This document shows, one piece after another, positions 54,584-64,000 of a stretch of DNA of 64,000 bases. The DNA is taken from assembly GCA_973895155.1 (NCBI GenBank), contig OZ316893.1, positions 18,538,001 to 18,602,000 of the forward strand. The letters run 5' to 3'. The translations under genes were made by a program, and so were the position numbers. Under the pieces are notes generated by a model, which was not told the origin of the DNA, did not search any database, and saw nothing but the letters and a program-made list of their open reading frames with translations. Numbering within the stretch: position 1 is the first letter of the stretch; each line of letters opens with the position of its first letter. This stretch comes from Marsupella aquatica. Lineage: Eukaryota; Marchantiophyta.

Positions 54584-55086
54584 CCTGTTCTCAGAAGAAC
54601 TGATTTCAGCAAAACATTCATTTTGCATACGGATTGGAGTGCTCCAGGTATTGGTGCCATTCTGGGTCAATCTGATGGGGACAGGCCGGAGTATGTCATT
54701 GCTTATGCGTCTAGGAGCAATAACAAGACTAAGAGCAACTACTCCTCTTATGAAGGCAAATGCTTGGCTATTGTGTGGGCTGTCATACATTCAGGCCCTA
54801 CCTATATGGCACTAAGTTCATGCTCTTTACCGATCACCAGCCACTCAAGTGGTTGATGACCAATGATAAGCTTACCGGCAAGCTAGCTCGTTGGGCCCTC
54901 ATTCTACAAGAACATGAGTTTGAAGTTATTCATAGACCTGGAATTACTCACCAGAATGCTGACACCATGTCTCACAGTCCTTTGATCACTTCTACAGATT
55001 TTCAGGTGCATGGCAAGATTTTGATCATGCTAGTCTTCACTTGGGGCCTCTGCCTATCTTGCCTTGCTTTGTTGCAGCGTTGTTGA
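54584..55086 (+). pseudogene. GyMT-3 RNase H
   Basis: FILHTDWSAPGIGAILGQ, YVIAYASRSNN, SSYEGKCLAIVWAV, then a frameshift near 54790 and FTDHQPLKWLM with IHRPG and NADTMSHSP. It closely parallels the GyMT-2 domain. Confidence 0.88.
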
Positions 55087-55116
55087 CCAACCAATTGTGG
55101 ACATCTAGGAGGATTT

Positions 55117-56118
55117 AAACACTCTGAATTCTTGCAGCACAAGCAACACCCGCCAGGCATGACCACTACTCAAAGGGACCGGATACAACAATGGTCTAAG
55201 TGCTACATATGGAAGGGAGATCACCTAGTCCACTGTTTGCCACAAGGGGAGAGAGTGGTTCCACCGATTGCTGATAGGGCTGGCTTGGTCAAACAAGTAC
55301 ATCTTGAACTTGGGCATTTGGAATCAAGCGTACTTATAGTTTGATGGCTCCTCACTACCATTGGAAGGGGATGCATGCTCAGATTTGGGATATCATCGCT
55401 AGGTGTGAACAATGTGACAAAGTAAGAACCTCATTCTCTTCTGACAGCCCATGCATACTTCATCCACTCCCTATTCAGGGATTGTTTTACCGCTGGTCTT
55501 GTGATTTAGCTGGAGAATTACCTTTGACATCCAGGAGTAACCTCTACATAATGATCATGATTGAGCACTTTTCTAAGTGGATTGAATTGGTTGCCTTGCC
55601 TAATAAGAGTTCACACAACACTAGCCAAGCTTTTCTCCAGCAAGTGCTTAGCAGGTTTGGGGCTTGTGCATAGTGCCTTACTGACCAGGGCTCTGAATTC
55701 TGAGGAGAATTTCAGGACCTAGTTGACCATGCCCTCATTGATCATTGTAGAACTTCAAGGGATCATCCTCAAGCGGATGGTACAGACCTGCAAACAAGGA
55801 TTACAGAAAATATGCCTCACCAAGAACAAGAAAGATTGGGGCTGGGCACTGCCTTACATTGCCATGGGGTACCGCATGTCCAACCATGCCTCCTTGTCCA
55901 ACTTCTCTCCATCTTCTATTGCTTCTCAAATGCTTCAGGTGGTGGACTTGGACTCAACGGAAACCTGGTCTACTATCATATCAGAGAGGGCTGTCTTGTT
56001 TTGTAGAGTCATGCCTATGGCTTTGGACAACCTAGCAATTGCCCAACATTGTGATACACTCAGATATGCACACACACACACGAGAAGGGAGCTTCAAGCC
56101 CAAGGTGAGGCAGTTTGA
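55117..56118 (+). pseudogene. GyMT-3 integrase
   Basis: Zinc-binding residues (HLELGH and CEQCDKVR), the first Asp in WSCDLAGELP and the second in CLTDQGSEF are present, with frameshifts and a TGA directly after SEF. The stretch that holds the catalytic Glu in GyMT-2 (LAERVVQT) is shortened here: HPQADG is followed directly by a frame reading RMVQTCKQGL, so the Glu codon is deleted. ASLSNFSPS and a GPF-like tail follow. Confidence 0.85.
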
Positions 56119-56161
56119 TGTGGGTGATTTTTTTTAACTTCAGCGCCAGCCTAGTGACACA

Positions 56162-56500
56162 TTGGATACCTCCACCAGACACATTATTCTCAAAGTTAAG
56201 TACATCCATCCTTCAGGTGTGTTGGAGTTACAGGGAGCAGGTGGTCGTACCTCAAAGATCATGCTAGGAATTGTGCCCCTTGTCATTTTCCTAACTTGGA
56301 TCCTACCAAATGTTGTGACTTCTACTTGGATTCCTCCGGTGAATTATCCCTGTAAGGTGTGTTACAGGATTGATGATGCTGACCAAATGTTGTTGTGTGA
56401 CCATTGCAATGGTGGTTACCATCTCTTTTGTTTGCAACCTGAGCTTCCACAAGTTTTGGAAGGGCTATGGTTCTGTCCTTCTTGTTCTCCTTCACCATGA
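56162..56500 (+). pseudogene. GyMT-3 C-terminal module and PHD finger
   Basis: ILKVKYIHPSGVLELQG matches the GyMT-2 segment before its PHD finger. The finger itself (56351-56490) is uninterrupted: CKVC, LLCDHCNGGYHLFC and GLWFCPSC supply the C4HC3 metal ligands, with Trp two residues before the last Cys pair. The stop is at 56498-56500, so the finger is the end of the polyprotein, the place where chromoviruses carry a chromodomain. Confidence 0.88.
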
Positions 56501-56503
56501 TCC

Positions 56504-56689
56504 TCAGCCCGTTGACCATTTCCATGCTCAGGTCTGGGGGGGATACAGGGGTTTACTTTCATGCCCCAACATTTCTTCATCTTGGTGTTAATGGACAACC
56601 ATGCATTACATTTCTGGTTTTCTATTTTGTGACAACCTGGATGCATATGGTAATGTCTCGATATCTTGTGCTACCGGCTCTATATGTCA
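56504..56689. other. Region after GyMT-3
   Basis: A purine run (gtctgggggggatacag, 56532-56548) could be the polypurine tract of GyMT-3. No LTR could be identified after it. Confidence 0.4.
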
Positions 56690-57061
56690 TGCACTTATTA
56701 CATGCTACGGAACTAGAGGAGGCGCATAGAGGGAGGCAGCTAGCACAAATTAAATGGTTGGGGGAGGGAGATGAGCCCTCATGATTCTACTTTGAAACTA
56801 TGAAGGCTAAATGGCAGTGTGAAGTGATGAAGAGTTTGCTACTATAAGACAGAAAGGAGGTCACATACCTGGTGCTCATAATGAAAGAGGTAGGAAAAAA
56901 CTTGCTCTGAAGTGTATGCTCCTTGGGAACCCTCACATTGGGAGAGAGTGTGTCCCTCTCCACTGTGGATATCACCTGGCTGGAGAGGCTGCCAACAAAC
57001 AAGAAAATTAAAGAAGTATTGTGGATGCTCCCAAAGGACAAGGCACCAGGATCTAATGCAG
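56690..57061 (+). pseudogene. LINE fragment (family LC), start of reverse transcriptase
   Basis: LEEAHRGRQLAQIKWLGEGD and, further on, LPTNKKIKEVLWMLPKDKAP match the region just before the palm in L1-type LINE reverse transcriptases. It stops at 57061 where another retrosequence begins. Confidence 0.6.
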
Positions 57062-58780
57062 TTTTTTATTTTATTTTATTTTAATTAATTTTTAACAAAG
57101 GGCTGAGCCCTGAAACTTTATTCCACAAGGAAGCCCGAGGGCACAACAACAAGGAAGGCAAGGGAAAACCAAAGAAAACTGCCTAGAGGAAGGAGGCAGA
57201 GTGAAAAAACGAGCAATTAAGGGGGGCTAGGAGAAGGAGCACCCCCATAAAGATATAGATGGGAATCACCAATCCAAACTGCCAAAAAGGAGGGGCAGAA
57301 TCAAAGGGAAGGAGGCTCCCTAGAATGAGGAGGACCAACCAGAAAACTACGTCGAGTAATTCCATGCAACCAAAAGCAGCCACCATGCATCCAATAGCAT
57401 CCATCCAATCAGGAAACAACCAGGAAAGAAAATGGGCAACAGGCTCACTCCATTCTCCCTAGACTGCCAATCTCCACCGTCACCAGATGTCACCTACTGA
57501 CCTAGCCTCAGATCCCAATAATATCCATTGTCTTCCACCCATCCAAAGTAAAGGAAGACCAGGAAGGAGACAACCAATCTCCAAATCCCACCACAATCTT
57601 CACACTGTTGGAATGGGGAATCTCTGCCGGACCAGATTGACGACGATCATTGATGAAGTCTCCCTGACGTTAGTATCCTTGAATTATGGGAAACCCATCA
57701 GTACATTATCTTTGTCATTGTCCTCCAGCTCGACCAACAAGCACATCCAGATGGCAGAGTACGGATACCCCCTTCTTGCGCTGAAGAGGGACCAAAGAGG
57801 TGTCCCAAATACGGATCTAAACACAAAGAGAATATCTTATGTGCCCCACCTCTTCCCTTCAATCTAGATTGCTATTTGTCTCCAACCAAAATGATCAGAG
57901 ATGATCTGCAATAGCCGTGGGTTGTGTGACTATCAGACCTTGACAATGATGAAAGGAATATAGCCAACTCACAGGTGCTCCATAACTTCCCTCCAAAATT
58001 CAAGTAGGCCAGACCAGGAGAGAATGGAGAGAGCTTGGTACCCAGAATATAGCCCGGACAGGAAACCAATCAAAAATGACTGTCAGAGGAGCATGGAGAA
58101 AGCAGACCTTGGCAAGCAATAGATCGAGGCATGTGTTATGACCCAGTCCTTACCAAGAGAATATGCTAGAACACTAATGGCTGGTGACACAAGATGAGCC
58201 AAAGGAGCAGAAAGAGGATGGACCCGGAATCTACTATCTATACGCAATTCATAATATGTGTGAAACAAACCCGGTTTCTCCAATTAAATGTGCAAAGAGC
58301 AAGAATCTATATACGGAGAGAGCTACTGCTGTGTCAGTTGAGAACGTGAAGAAGAACAGCTGCAATGCTCAGACGTGTAGGTGGAACAAAACTGTGTTGG
58401 AGAAAGAATCATTGTGCTGGAGAAAGAACCATTGATAACCAATGCCGGAAATATCAACCCAACCCACACTCAGAAAAGAGGCCATGAGAAGGGATGCCGA
58501 CCATGAGGTCCCACCAAACAGGGCGCTCCAAAAACTATAGAGAACCCAGACCGCTCCGTCACCCAGACAGGACCCAATCAACACCATCACCCAGAGGATA
58601 TGGAATTGGTGAATCTGCTGAGGAGCTACCCCATTGACAACCACTCAATAATTAGCCCCAAGTGGTCTGAGGAAGCATAAGGGAGAGGCAACCAGAAGCC
58701 AAAAAGCAGCCCAACTATGAATCCAGCATAATTGGCTCGAGTGTGGGGGGAAGGTGAAGGAACCAAGGAGATATTGGCCC
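57062..58780 (-). mobile_element. Retroposed sequence with A-rich tail (probable LINE 3' end)
   Basis: On the minus strand this ends in repeated AAAAT units (57062-57088), about 30 bp after an AATAAA signal (near 57115-57122). This is the end of a polyadenylated transcript inserted into the LINE fragment at 57061. No long frame survives; the upstream part could be an untranslated region or a decayed LINE. Its 5' end is not defined. Confidence 0.5.
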
Positions 58781-58784
58781 TGGC

Positions 58785-58787
<3 letters not shown>

Positions 58788-58828
<41 letters not shown>
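58788..58828. repeat. GA dinucleotide microsatellite
   Basis: About 20 uninterrupted GA units. Confidence 0.98.
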
Positions 58829-58830
<2 letters not shown>

Positions 58831-59071
58831 ACATAGACAAGGTGTGCAAAAAAAATTTAAAAATTGTGGACTAGGAGCACGAATAGCTTGGTAGTATACC
58901 TCACCAGGGGTAAAAAACATCGGGAAAAATAACCAGGGGGATGTGGATACATTTAATGGAAGAGTTTACTTAATACACAGTGGAAAGAGGAGCAGGAGTG
59001 ATTCAGCTAGGAAAATGATATGATAAAGGCCTTATAAAGGACGTAATATATATTTCTCTGCGTAGTATAAC
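58829..59071. other. Anonymous sequence
   Basis: Nothing recognisable. Confidence 0.4.
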
Positions 59072-59085
59072 CTTTTTTCTTTTTT

Positions 59086-60616
59086 TTAATCTGAACTGAT
59101 TGCTACTGAACGTAGATGCACAACGGCTGCAGATGCTGCTGTAGAAGGAGAAAAAATAACTGATAGACTTTGAAACTGGTGGGAGTTACAATTTTTCCAG
59201 AGTAACCACAAAGTTTGATATATAACAAATAGACGGGCGGAGAGGTTGGGGGAACGACCGAGAGCCAGGTCAAGAAAGGAGGTGAAAGAATGACCACCCG
59301 GGAGGAGAGACACAGCCAAAGCCCGTTTGTAGAACCAGGCAGTCCGTTTCCAGGCCATTGTGGCTTGAGTGCACATACAAAATATGTGCTTATTATCTTC
59401 AGGGATGCCGCTGCAAAGGGGGCACATTCCATCCCCATGACCACATTGGAATGCTCTCCTGCCAGTGAACAGTCCAACAGCTAGGACCTGCCATATAAAA
59501 AAATTCCCATGATTTGACAAATCTGATCTCCATAACCGCCTCCATCTCCTTTGCCATGTGGAGGGGGAATCTGAGGAGCCCCATCTGATGTTCAGCAAAC
59601 AAGAGTCTGCGCCAGATTGGTCAATAAATTTATATGCCTGAACGCTACTGAGAACCCGTGGGGAGTAGTGATTTTTGAGTCCCTTCCAAAACCATTGAGC
59701 TGGAACAAAGGAGGAAGAAGCTGATGGTGGAGGACCATCCTGAAAAAGCCGAAGTATGTTGGTAAGAACAATGATATTCAAAGCCCCTAGTCCACGTAAC
59801 CTAGAGATCCTGTTCAAAAAATCAATCCAGATACCTAAGTGCCTGTTCCAAAGATCTAGTACACAACAAATATTTAATCGGGAGCAAGCAGAAGCAATGA
59901 GAGGAAGAACTGGAGCTGGGAAACATTGAGTGCGAAAGTATATTCTGAGGAGGTCTGCTATGCGCCATCGAGCAGGAATGGCTAGAGAGGAAGAGCTCCA
60001 GAGCAAGTTCCCCCGAATCTGAATCCATGCTTTCCAAATTCCTTTGGTATATCTCATTCCACGAAAGCTCGATGGGGTTGAGAATAGGAATCTGTCCATT
60101 GGAGTGTATCCCAATGTTCTGAGGAGAACCAACTGTTTCCATGCAGCCAAATGAATATTAGCAAAGAATAGCAGTGCCCAATCCGAAGATGGGTCAGTAA
60201 TCATTCTAACCGACCATCGTGCTAGGAGGGCTGAAGCTTGAGTTTGGATATCTTTAAATCCAAGGCCGCCATCCTGTTTTCTGCAGCACATACGTTCCCA
60301 AGAAACAAGAGGTGTTTTTTTGCCACCGTCTTTATTATAACCCCAAAGGAAGTCTTTACATGTCTGTCGAACCATGTTAGAGAGGCTACCAGCTATACGT
60401 GTATACATCATGTGGTAAAACAGTCATTGATAACAAAACTTGTTTTACCAATAGAACCCGTCCGGTGAAGGAGAAATTTTTGTTAGACCAGCTAGAGAGC
60501 CGATTCTTAAGTTTTTTCATACAAAAATCTTGAATTTGTTGGTTGGATATATATATCTTATCCGAACAGAGCACCAAGATAGCATGAAAGCTGTCCATGC
60601 GGGATAACAATAACAT
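59086..60616 (-). pseudogene. LINE LB ORF2, C-terminal part with zinc finger
   Basis: The thumb region (KLKNRLSSWSNKNFSFTGRV) is joined through a frameshift near 60400 to a 441-residue open stretch with SWERMCCRKQDGGLGFKDI and the zf-RVT finger CPLCSGIPEDNKHIFCMC. These are standard for plant L1-like ORF2 proteins. The TAA at 59086-59088 is formed together with the first A of the tail. Confidence 0.85.
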
Positions 60617-60680
60617 TTGAGTCTATTAGCCATTGCGGAATCAATTCTAGACAGAAAGTAAGGACCTCAGTCTTTTCTCC

Positions 60681-61521
60681 TCATAATATACTTTTGCACT
60701 CAATGTTTCCCAAAGAACAATGATATTCAAAGCCCCAAAGACTCAATCGAGACGAGGCCAGAGTCTCTCTGATGTATCTATGATCCACTCGGTCAAAGGC
60801 CTTAGCAAAATCCATTTTCAGAAACAATGTCGGTACGTTGTTTGTTTTGAGCCAATTGCTAGCTAACCATGCAATAGATATATTATCGAGTATCTGCCAT
60901 CCAGGGACAAACCCTGTTTGTTGATTATTTACCATCTGAGGATTGAAGAAACCTACCGAGCCGGATAGCAATGAGCTTAGCAATTATTTTATAAGATATG
61001 TTGAGGAGAGTAATCGGTCTCCAATTAGACAATGACTTCTTGTCTGAGGATTTAGGAACAAGCTTAACAACCCCTTCCAAGAACCGTGGTGACATTATAC
61101 CGTCATTCTAGAAAGAAATGAGCATTGCAAGAAAACCTGGAGCAATGAAGTCCCAACATCCCAAAAATACCTCAATGGTAAGACCGTTGAGACCCGGAGC
61201 TTAATTTTTTTGAATTTGCCATGTAGCACTAAACAGTTCCCCGATAGTCGGAACCAAGTCTAGGAATAGTGAGTTAGATATAGATAGGCAATAGGAGGAG
61301 AAACTCAGGATACTCCTCCAAGCTGCAATATTCAACGCAGACTCCGGGGCGTAAGGGGAATACAAGGCACTATAGAATTTGCCCACCTCAGTAAGGATCA
61401 GATTATGATCTGATGTGGTCAAACCTTCAGCAAGACGTAGGATAGGGATAGCTGCCCGTTGCTGTTGCACCCTTACAATGTTGAAAAAAAATTGGTAGAT
61501 GCATCGCCAACCCCAAGCCAT
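60681..61521 (-). pseudogene. LINE LB reverse transcriptase, partial
   Basis: NWRPITLLNISYKIIAKLIA and, in another frame, NNQQTGFVPGWQILDNISIA and FLKMDFAKAFDRVDHRYI (motif A) are seen. The segment that should follow with motifs B and C (catalytic Asp pair) is absent, replaced by a short piece identical for 24 bp to 59764-59787. Frameshifts and stops are frequent. Confidence 0.82.
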
Positions 61522-61642
61522 CGGACCCTAGACTTCCTACGAAGATTTAATAGCGTCAAGAAATTCCAAGTCACGAAGAGCAATTTCTGCTTCCCGTAAT
61601 TCAGAAAGCAAGTTTCCAGAATTTGAGGCATTAGCAGACGTT

Positions 61643-61894
61643 CTAAGGGACAATAGTATCATCCTGAGAGTCTCCATGGCTATTTTGTTTTTCCGATTTG
61701 ATCGATTGGATTTTCTGGTATTCTTTACGGAGACACCGACACGCCAGGAAGAATGAGGCTATGGGGTCGGTGATCCCCGGTGTGTGATTCATCCATGCTT
61801 GTTCCAATAGTACTCTATTTTGCTCCTTCCTCAATACCGCGGGGTTAGCTTTGAAATAAGAAAACTTGCGTATCGAATAGTTATTGTTTTGCAT
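61643..61894 (-). pseudogene. LINE LB linker between endonuclease and reverse transcriptase
   Basis: A helical stretch (FSYFKANPAVLRKEQNRVLL, ACRCLRKEYQKIQ) of the kind found between endonuclease and RT in L1-like ORF2. Confidence 0.6.
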
Positions 61895-61910
61895 TGAGTT
61901 AACAGAACAT

Positions 61911-62648
61911 TCAAGACATGGAAACGGGGCAGTGATCTGAAAGTGGACAGTTATGGTGATGGGAGAGGGATATTACTTGATGAATCCAGGATCCACGGTT
62001 GCTTATGTATATTCTATCCAACCGAGAGTGCAGGATACCGTTGAGAGTATCACGCCTCCATGTGAAACATGAACCTGAGAAAGAAATAGTGATTTTAAGA
62101 ACATCATATAGGTCAAAACAACATTTCAGGTCCCTCCAGGCTGCTAGCTTAGATCCAGAGAGCAATGAAGAGTGGCCTGCAACTGAGTCAATAACTTTTT
62201 CTGTCATATTAAAATCTCCAGAGATTATCCAATTTTCACTTGATAAAGATAGCAATAGAGCTTCCCAGAGTTTAGTACGAATAGCCGGATCGTTAGATGC
62301 ATACAAGCCCACGATGCCAAAGGAGCCAAATTCACACTCTATGTTGGCCCATGTAGTACTACTAAAAGGTATTATACCTAAGTTTCTTACCTGGAAGGAG
62401 GGGTGAATGAGCATGGCCGCCCCCCCCCCCTTCCCAGCCACAAGGTGAGCAACAATGGTTTTGAATCCTGGTAATATGAAGGAGAGAGCAGAGATGAGAC
62501 AAAATTCATCCGCCTTGATCTCAAGAAGGGTAATTATGTCAATTATGGAGTGACACATATCGTGGATCCACTGATGGATGATATATTTACGGTTAGGGAC
62601 ACACAGACCTGAAACATTCCAAATTGCAATTTTTAATTGAGGATCCAT
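61911..62648 (-). pseudogene. LINE LB endonuclease domain
   Basis: APE-type endonuclease starting MDPQLKIAIWNVSGL. GLYASND, IISGDFNM, LDRIYIS and LSDHCPVS supply the catalytic Asp/Asn and the final SDH. The open frame is 245 residues. The expected Glu position reads LLEIKAD. The domain nicks the target site. Confidence 0.88.
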
Positions 62649-62683
62649 ATGTGATGTATCTACTTCTATGAGGGCCTGTAATC

Positions 62684-63713
62684 TTACTCTATGTCTTGAT
62701 TATGTGAGGGTGTTCCCAAAACTGTCTCATATTCGGAGCTGGAGGATCCACTACCCTGACCGGATTCATCATCCATAGACGTGGCATCTTCTTGGGATGC
62801 GTATCCTCCCGAAGGATCTCCAAAAATTTGGTTAAAAAGAAGAGAGGTGCAGGACTTACCTGGTAATTTGTGAGCCGTTGATGCAAATAGCGAACCCAAT
62901 TTTTTTCTCTTCTTTATCACGTGGTTGGGAGATGGCTTAACTATACAACTGTGTCCTGGTCCATTTGATGTTGAGCAAAGGGGGAACACTCTCTCCTTCC
63001 TATTCCATGCGCTGCCTAGGAGATTTACTATAGGCTGAGACGCCAGCGAGGAGGGTGGAGGCCGGTCGGTGAGTATACTGGACTCGTTGGGGTATTGTCA
63101 TTCCCTTGCTCTCACCATCTCTAGTCAGATTGATTTCTGGCATCTCTGGGAGGGGCTGGTTCATGTCCCATAGTAAACAAGCTTTATCATGTGGAGAGGA
63201 GGAGTCCTCTGATTTGGAACAGTAGTGTAATATTTCTCCCATCTGTTCAAAAACCTGCAGCCCACTCCCTTCCAAAGCTAATTCACAGAATCTGAGTTCG
63301 ACCCAAATTGGCATCTTCCATATGAATGGAGAATGAAGGGAGAAAGCTGGGTCCTAGGGCGCACAGAATATGTATTTGTTGCCAATATACCACGGTGAGC
63401 TCCCCAATGCTGCCCGTTTATGATCCGGCAATCCAAAGGTTACGAGGAAGTAATTCTTCCCCACAAACTTATTACTTTTTATAATCCATTTTCTTTTAAA
63501 GCAAAATTCATCTTCAGCCCAACGTAGGAATTGCTGTATAGGTGGTACTCTCCCAACAAAAAAGAACAGTACTGCTTGAGATAGTAACTCCGCTACTATA
63601 ATGGATGTTGATTTGATACTTACCTTCATTTGTAATAATACCTTTGGAGTATCTGTCTGCAATTGCGTGGCCAATAGGGACTGTATTGCTGCTTTGCACT
63701 TTGGTGATAACAA
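62684..63713 (-). pseudogene. LINE LB ORF1 (DUF4283-like)
   Basis: The N-terminal part (VPPIQQFLRWAEDEFCFKRK, NYFLVTFGLPDHKRAALGSS, PWYIGNKYIF) and, after a TAG near 63354, FIWKMPIWVELRFCEL resemble the DUF4283 domain of plant L1 ORF1. The stop replaces an expected Trp. A further frameshift near 63000 leads to a Ser/Asp-rich C terminus ending at 62684. Confidence 0.7.
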
Positions 63714-63736
63714 CCAATTGTTGATAGTGCTCGTCA

Positions 63737-64000
63737 GTGGTGGACCTCGTCACCCAGCGCCCTCACCAATCCCAGCACTTGTGCCTAAGTACCCTTGGTG
63801 CCTGAATGCCTCCACAGAATACCTCGAGCAAGCATCCAAGTGCCTCTAGCACCACCTGCGGCCACTCCCATACGAAGCCGCACTCGCTCACCTACACGAC
63901 CGCTACTCAACGGTCCTCACCGTCTGCACAAACAACCAAGCACCTCGGTAAGTAACCCCTCCGGATCTAGAACTCACCCAGTCTAGCATCCTAACTCAAG
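63737..64000 (+). repeat. Repeat R1, copy 4, cut by the window end
   Basis: It starts gtggtggacctcgtcaccca and follows copy 1 closely for the whole 264 bp, through ctgcggccactcccatacga and catcctaactcaag. It directly follows the LINE LB 5' end. Confidence 0.88.

Larger units (their letters stand above)
46885..56503 (+). mobile_element. GyMT-3: gypsy element with methyltransferase and PHD finger, interrupted
   Basis: The element starts abruptly at about 46885 just before the methyltransferase, so Gag and protease are missing. It runs through methyltransferase, reverse transcriptase, RNase H, integrase and PHD finger to 56503. A 5.37-kb insertion (48405-53771) splits the reverse transcriptase, and a 37-bp LINE tail lies at 47967-48003. 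Domain order matches GyMT-2; the methyltransferase is almost identical to GyMT-1 where they overlap. Confidence 0.87.
59072..63736 (-). mobile_element. Decayed L1-like LINE (family LB)
   Basis: Minus-strand element with ORF1 (62684-63713), endonuclease (61911-62648), part of the reverse transcriptase (60681-61521) and a C-terminal zf-RVT region (59086-60411). It ends at 59072-59086 in an A-rich tail (mostly A with one G). It differs clearly from family LA in its tail and ORF1. The right end meets repeat R1 at 63737. Confidence 0.85.

Noticed and set aside
56351-56500. A host PHD-finger gene fragment
   Set aside because: It directly continues the integrase C-terminal module and has a counterpart at the same place in GyMT-2.

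Overview
The window looks like repeat-dense DNA of a streptophyte plant. The one intact non-mobile gene (34109-37306) encodes an FHA-domain, coiled-coil protein that I recognise as the land-plant type represented by Arabidopsis At2g45460. The mobile elements (Copia, several Ty3/gypsy lineages, two or three LINE families) and a short CCCTAAA telomere-like tract fit a plant with a large genome, such as a moss, lycophyte, fern or charophyte. I cannot fix the species. No tRNA, rRNA, CRISPR array or prokaryotic gene is seen.

Layout. 425-8636: two nearly identical LINE copies (family LA) lie head to head around a 100-N scaffold gap. About 8760-16932: a Ty3/gypsy relic (family B) is split by a young 6.4-kb Copia element with identical 135-bp LTRs and a perfect 5-bp target duplication. 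16933-19164: mostly anonymous, with one weak small-gene candidate. 19165-21845: the 5' part of a gypsy element, GyMT-1. 21846-22888: a reverse transcriptase of an unusual type, locally duplicated. 22889-26500: anonymous DNA with degenerate tandem repeats and GC-rich palindromes. 26511-32528 (minus): GyMT-2, the most complete element of that family. 32529 to about 33640: repeat R1. 34109-37306: the FHA gene. 37307-39366: anonymous, with tandem repeats. 39367-41690: an old LA copy with the structure expected from twin priming, itself hit by R1. 42050-45905: an R1 copy split by a promoter-bearing non-autonomous element. 46885-56503: GyMT-3, split by a 5.37-kb insertion that in turn contains a truncated LA copy. 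56690-58830: two more LINE pieces. 59072-63736 (minus): a decayed L1-like LINE (family LB). 63737-64000: R1 again.

The most interesting system is the GyMT family. Pieced together from three copies, its order is Gag with CCHC zinc knuckles, aspartic protease, cytosine-C5 DNA methyltransferase, reverse transcriptase, RNase H, integrase and a C-terminal PHD finger. The methyltransferase sits between protease and reverse transcriptase in both GyMT-2 and GyMT-3. In GyMT-2 it is in the same frame as the protease, and in GyMT-3 its C-terminal part is in the same frame as the reverse transcriptase start. A retrotransposon that carries both a possible methylation writer and a possible chromatin reader could modify its own DNA or choose where it integrates. 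From memory, methyltransferase-bearing retrotransposons have been reported from dinoflagellates and charophyte algae; I do not know of a description that pairs the methyltransferase with a PHD finger. All three copies here are disabled, so function is inferred from domain content only.

Most other coding stretches are broken. The exceptions are the FHA gene and ORF2 of LINE copy LA-2, with the Copia pol region also open over its full length. The nested insertions give a relative history: family B before Copia, GyMT-3 before the 5.37-kb insertion before the LA-5 LINE, and LA-3 before R1.
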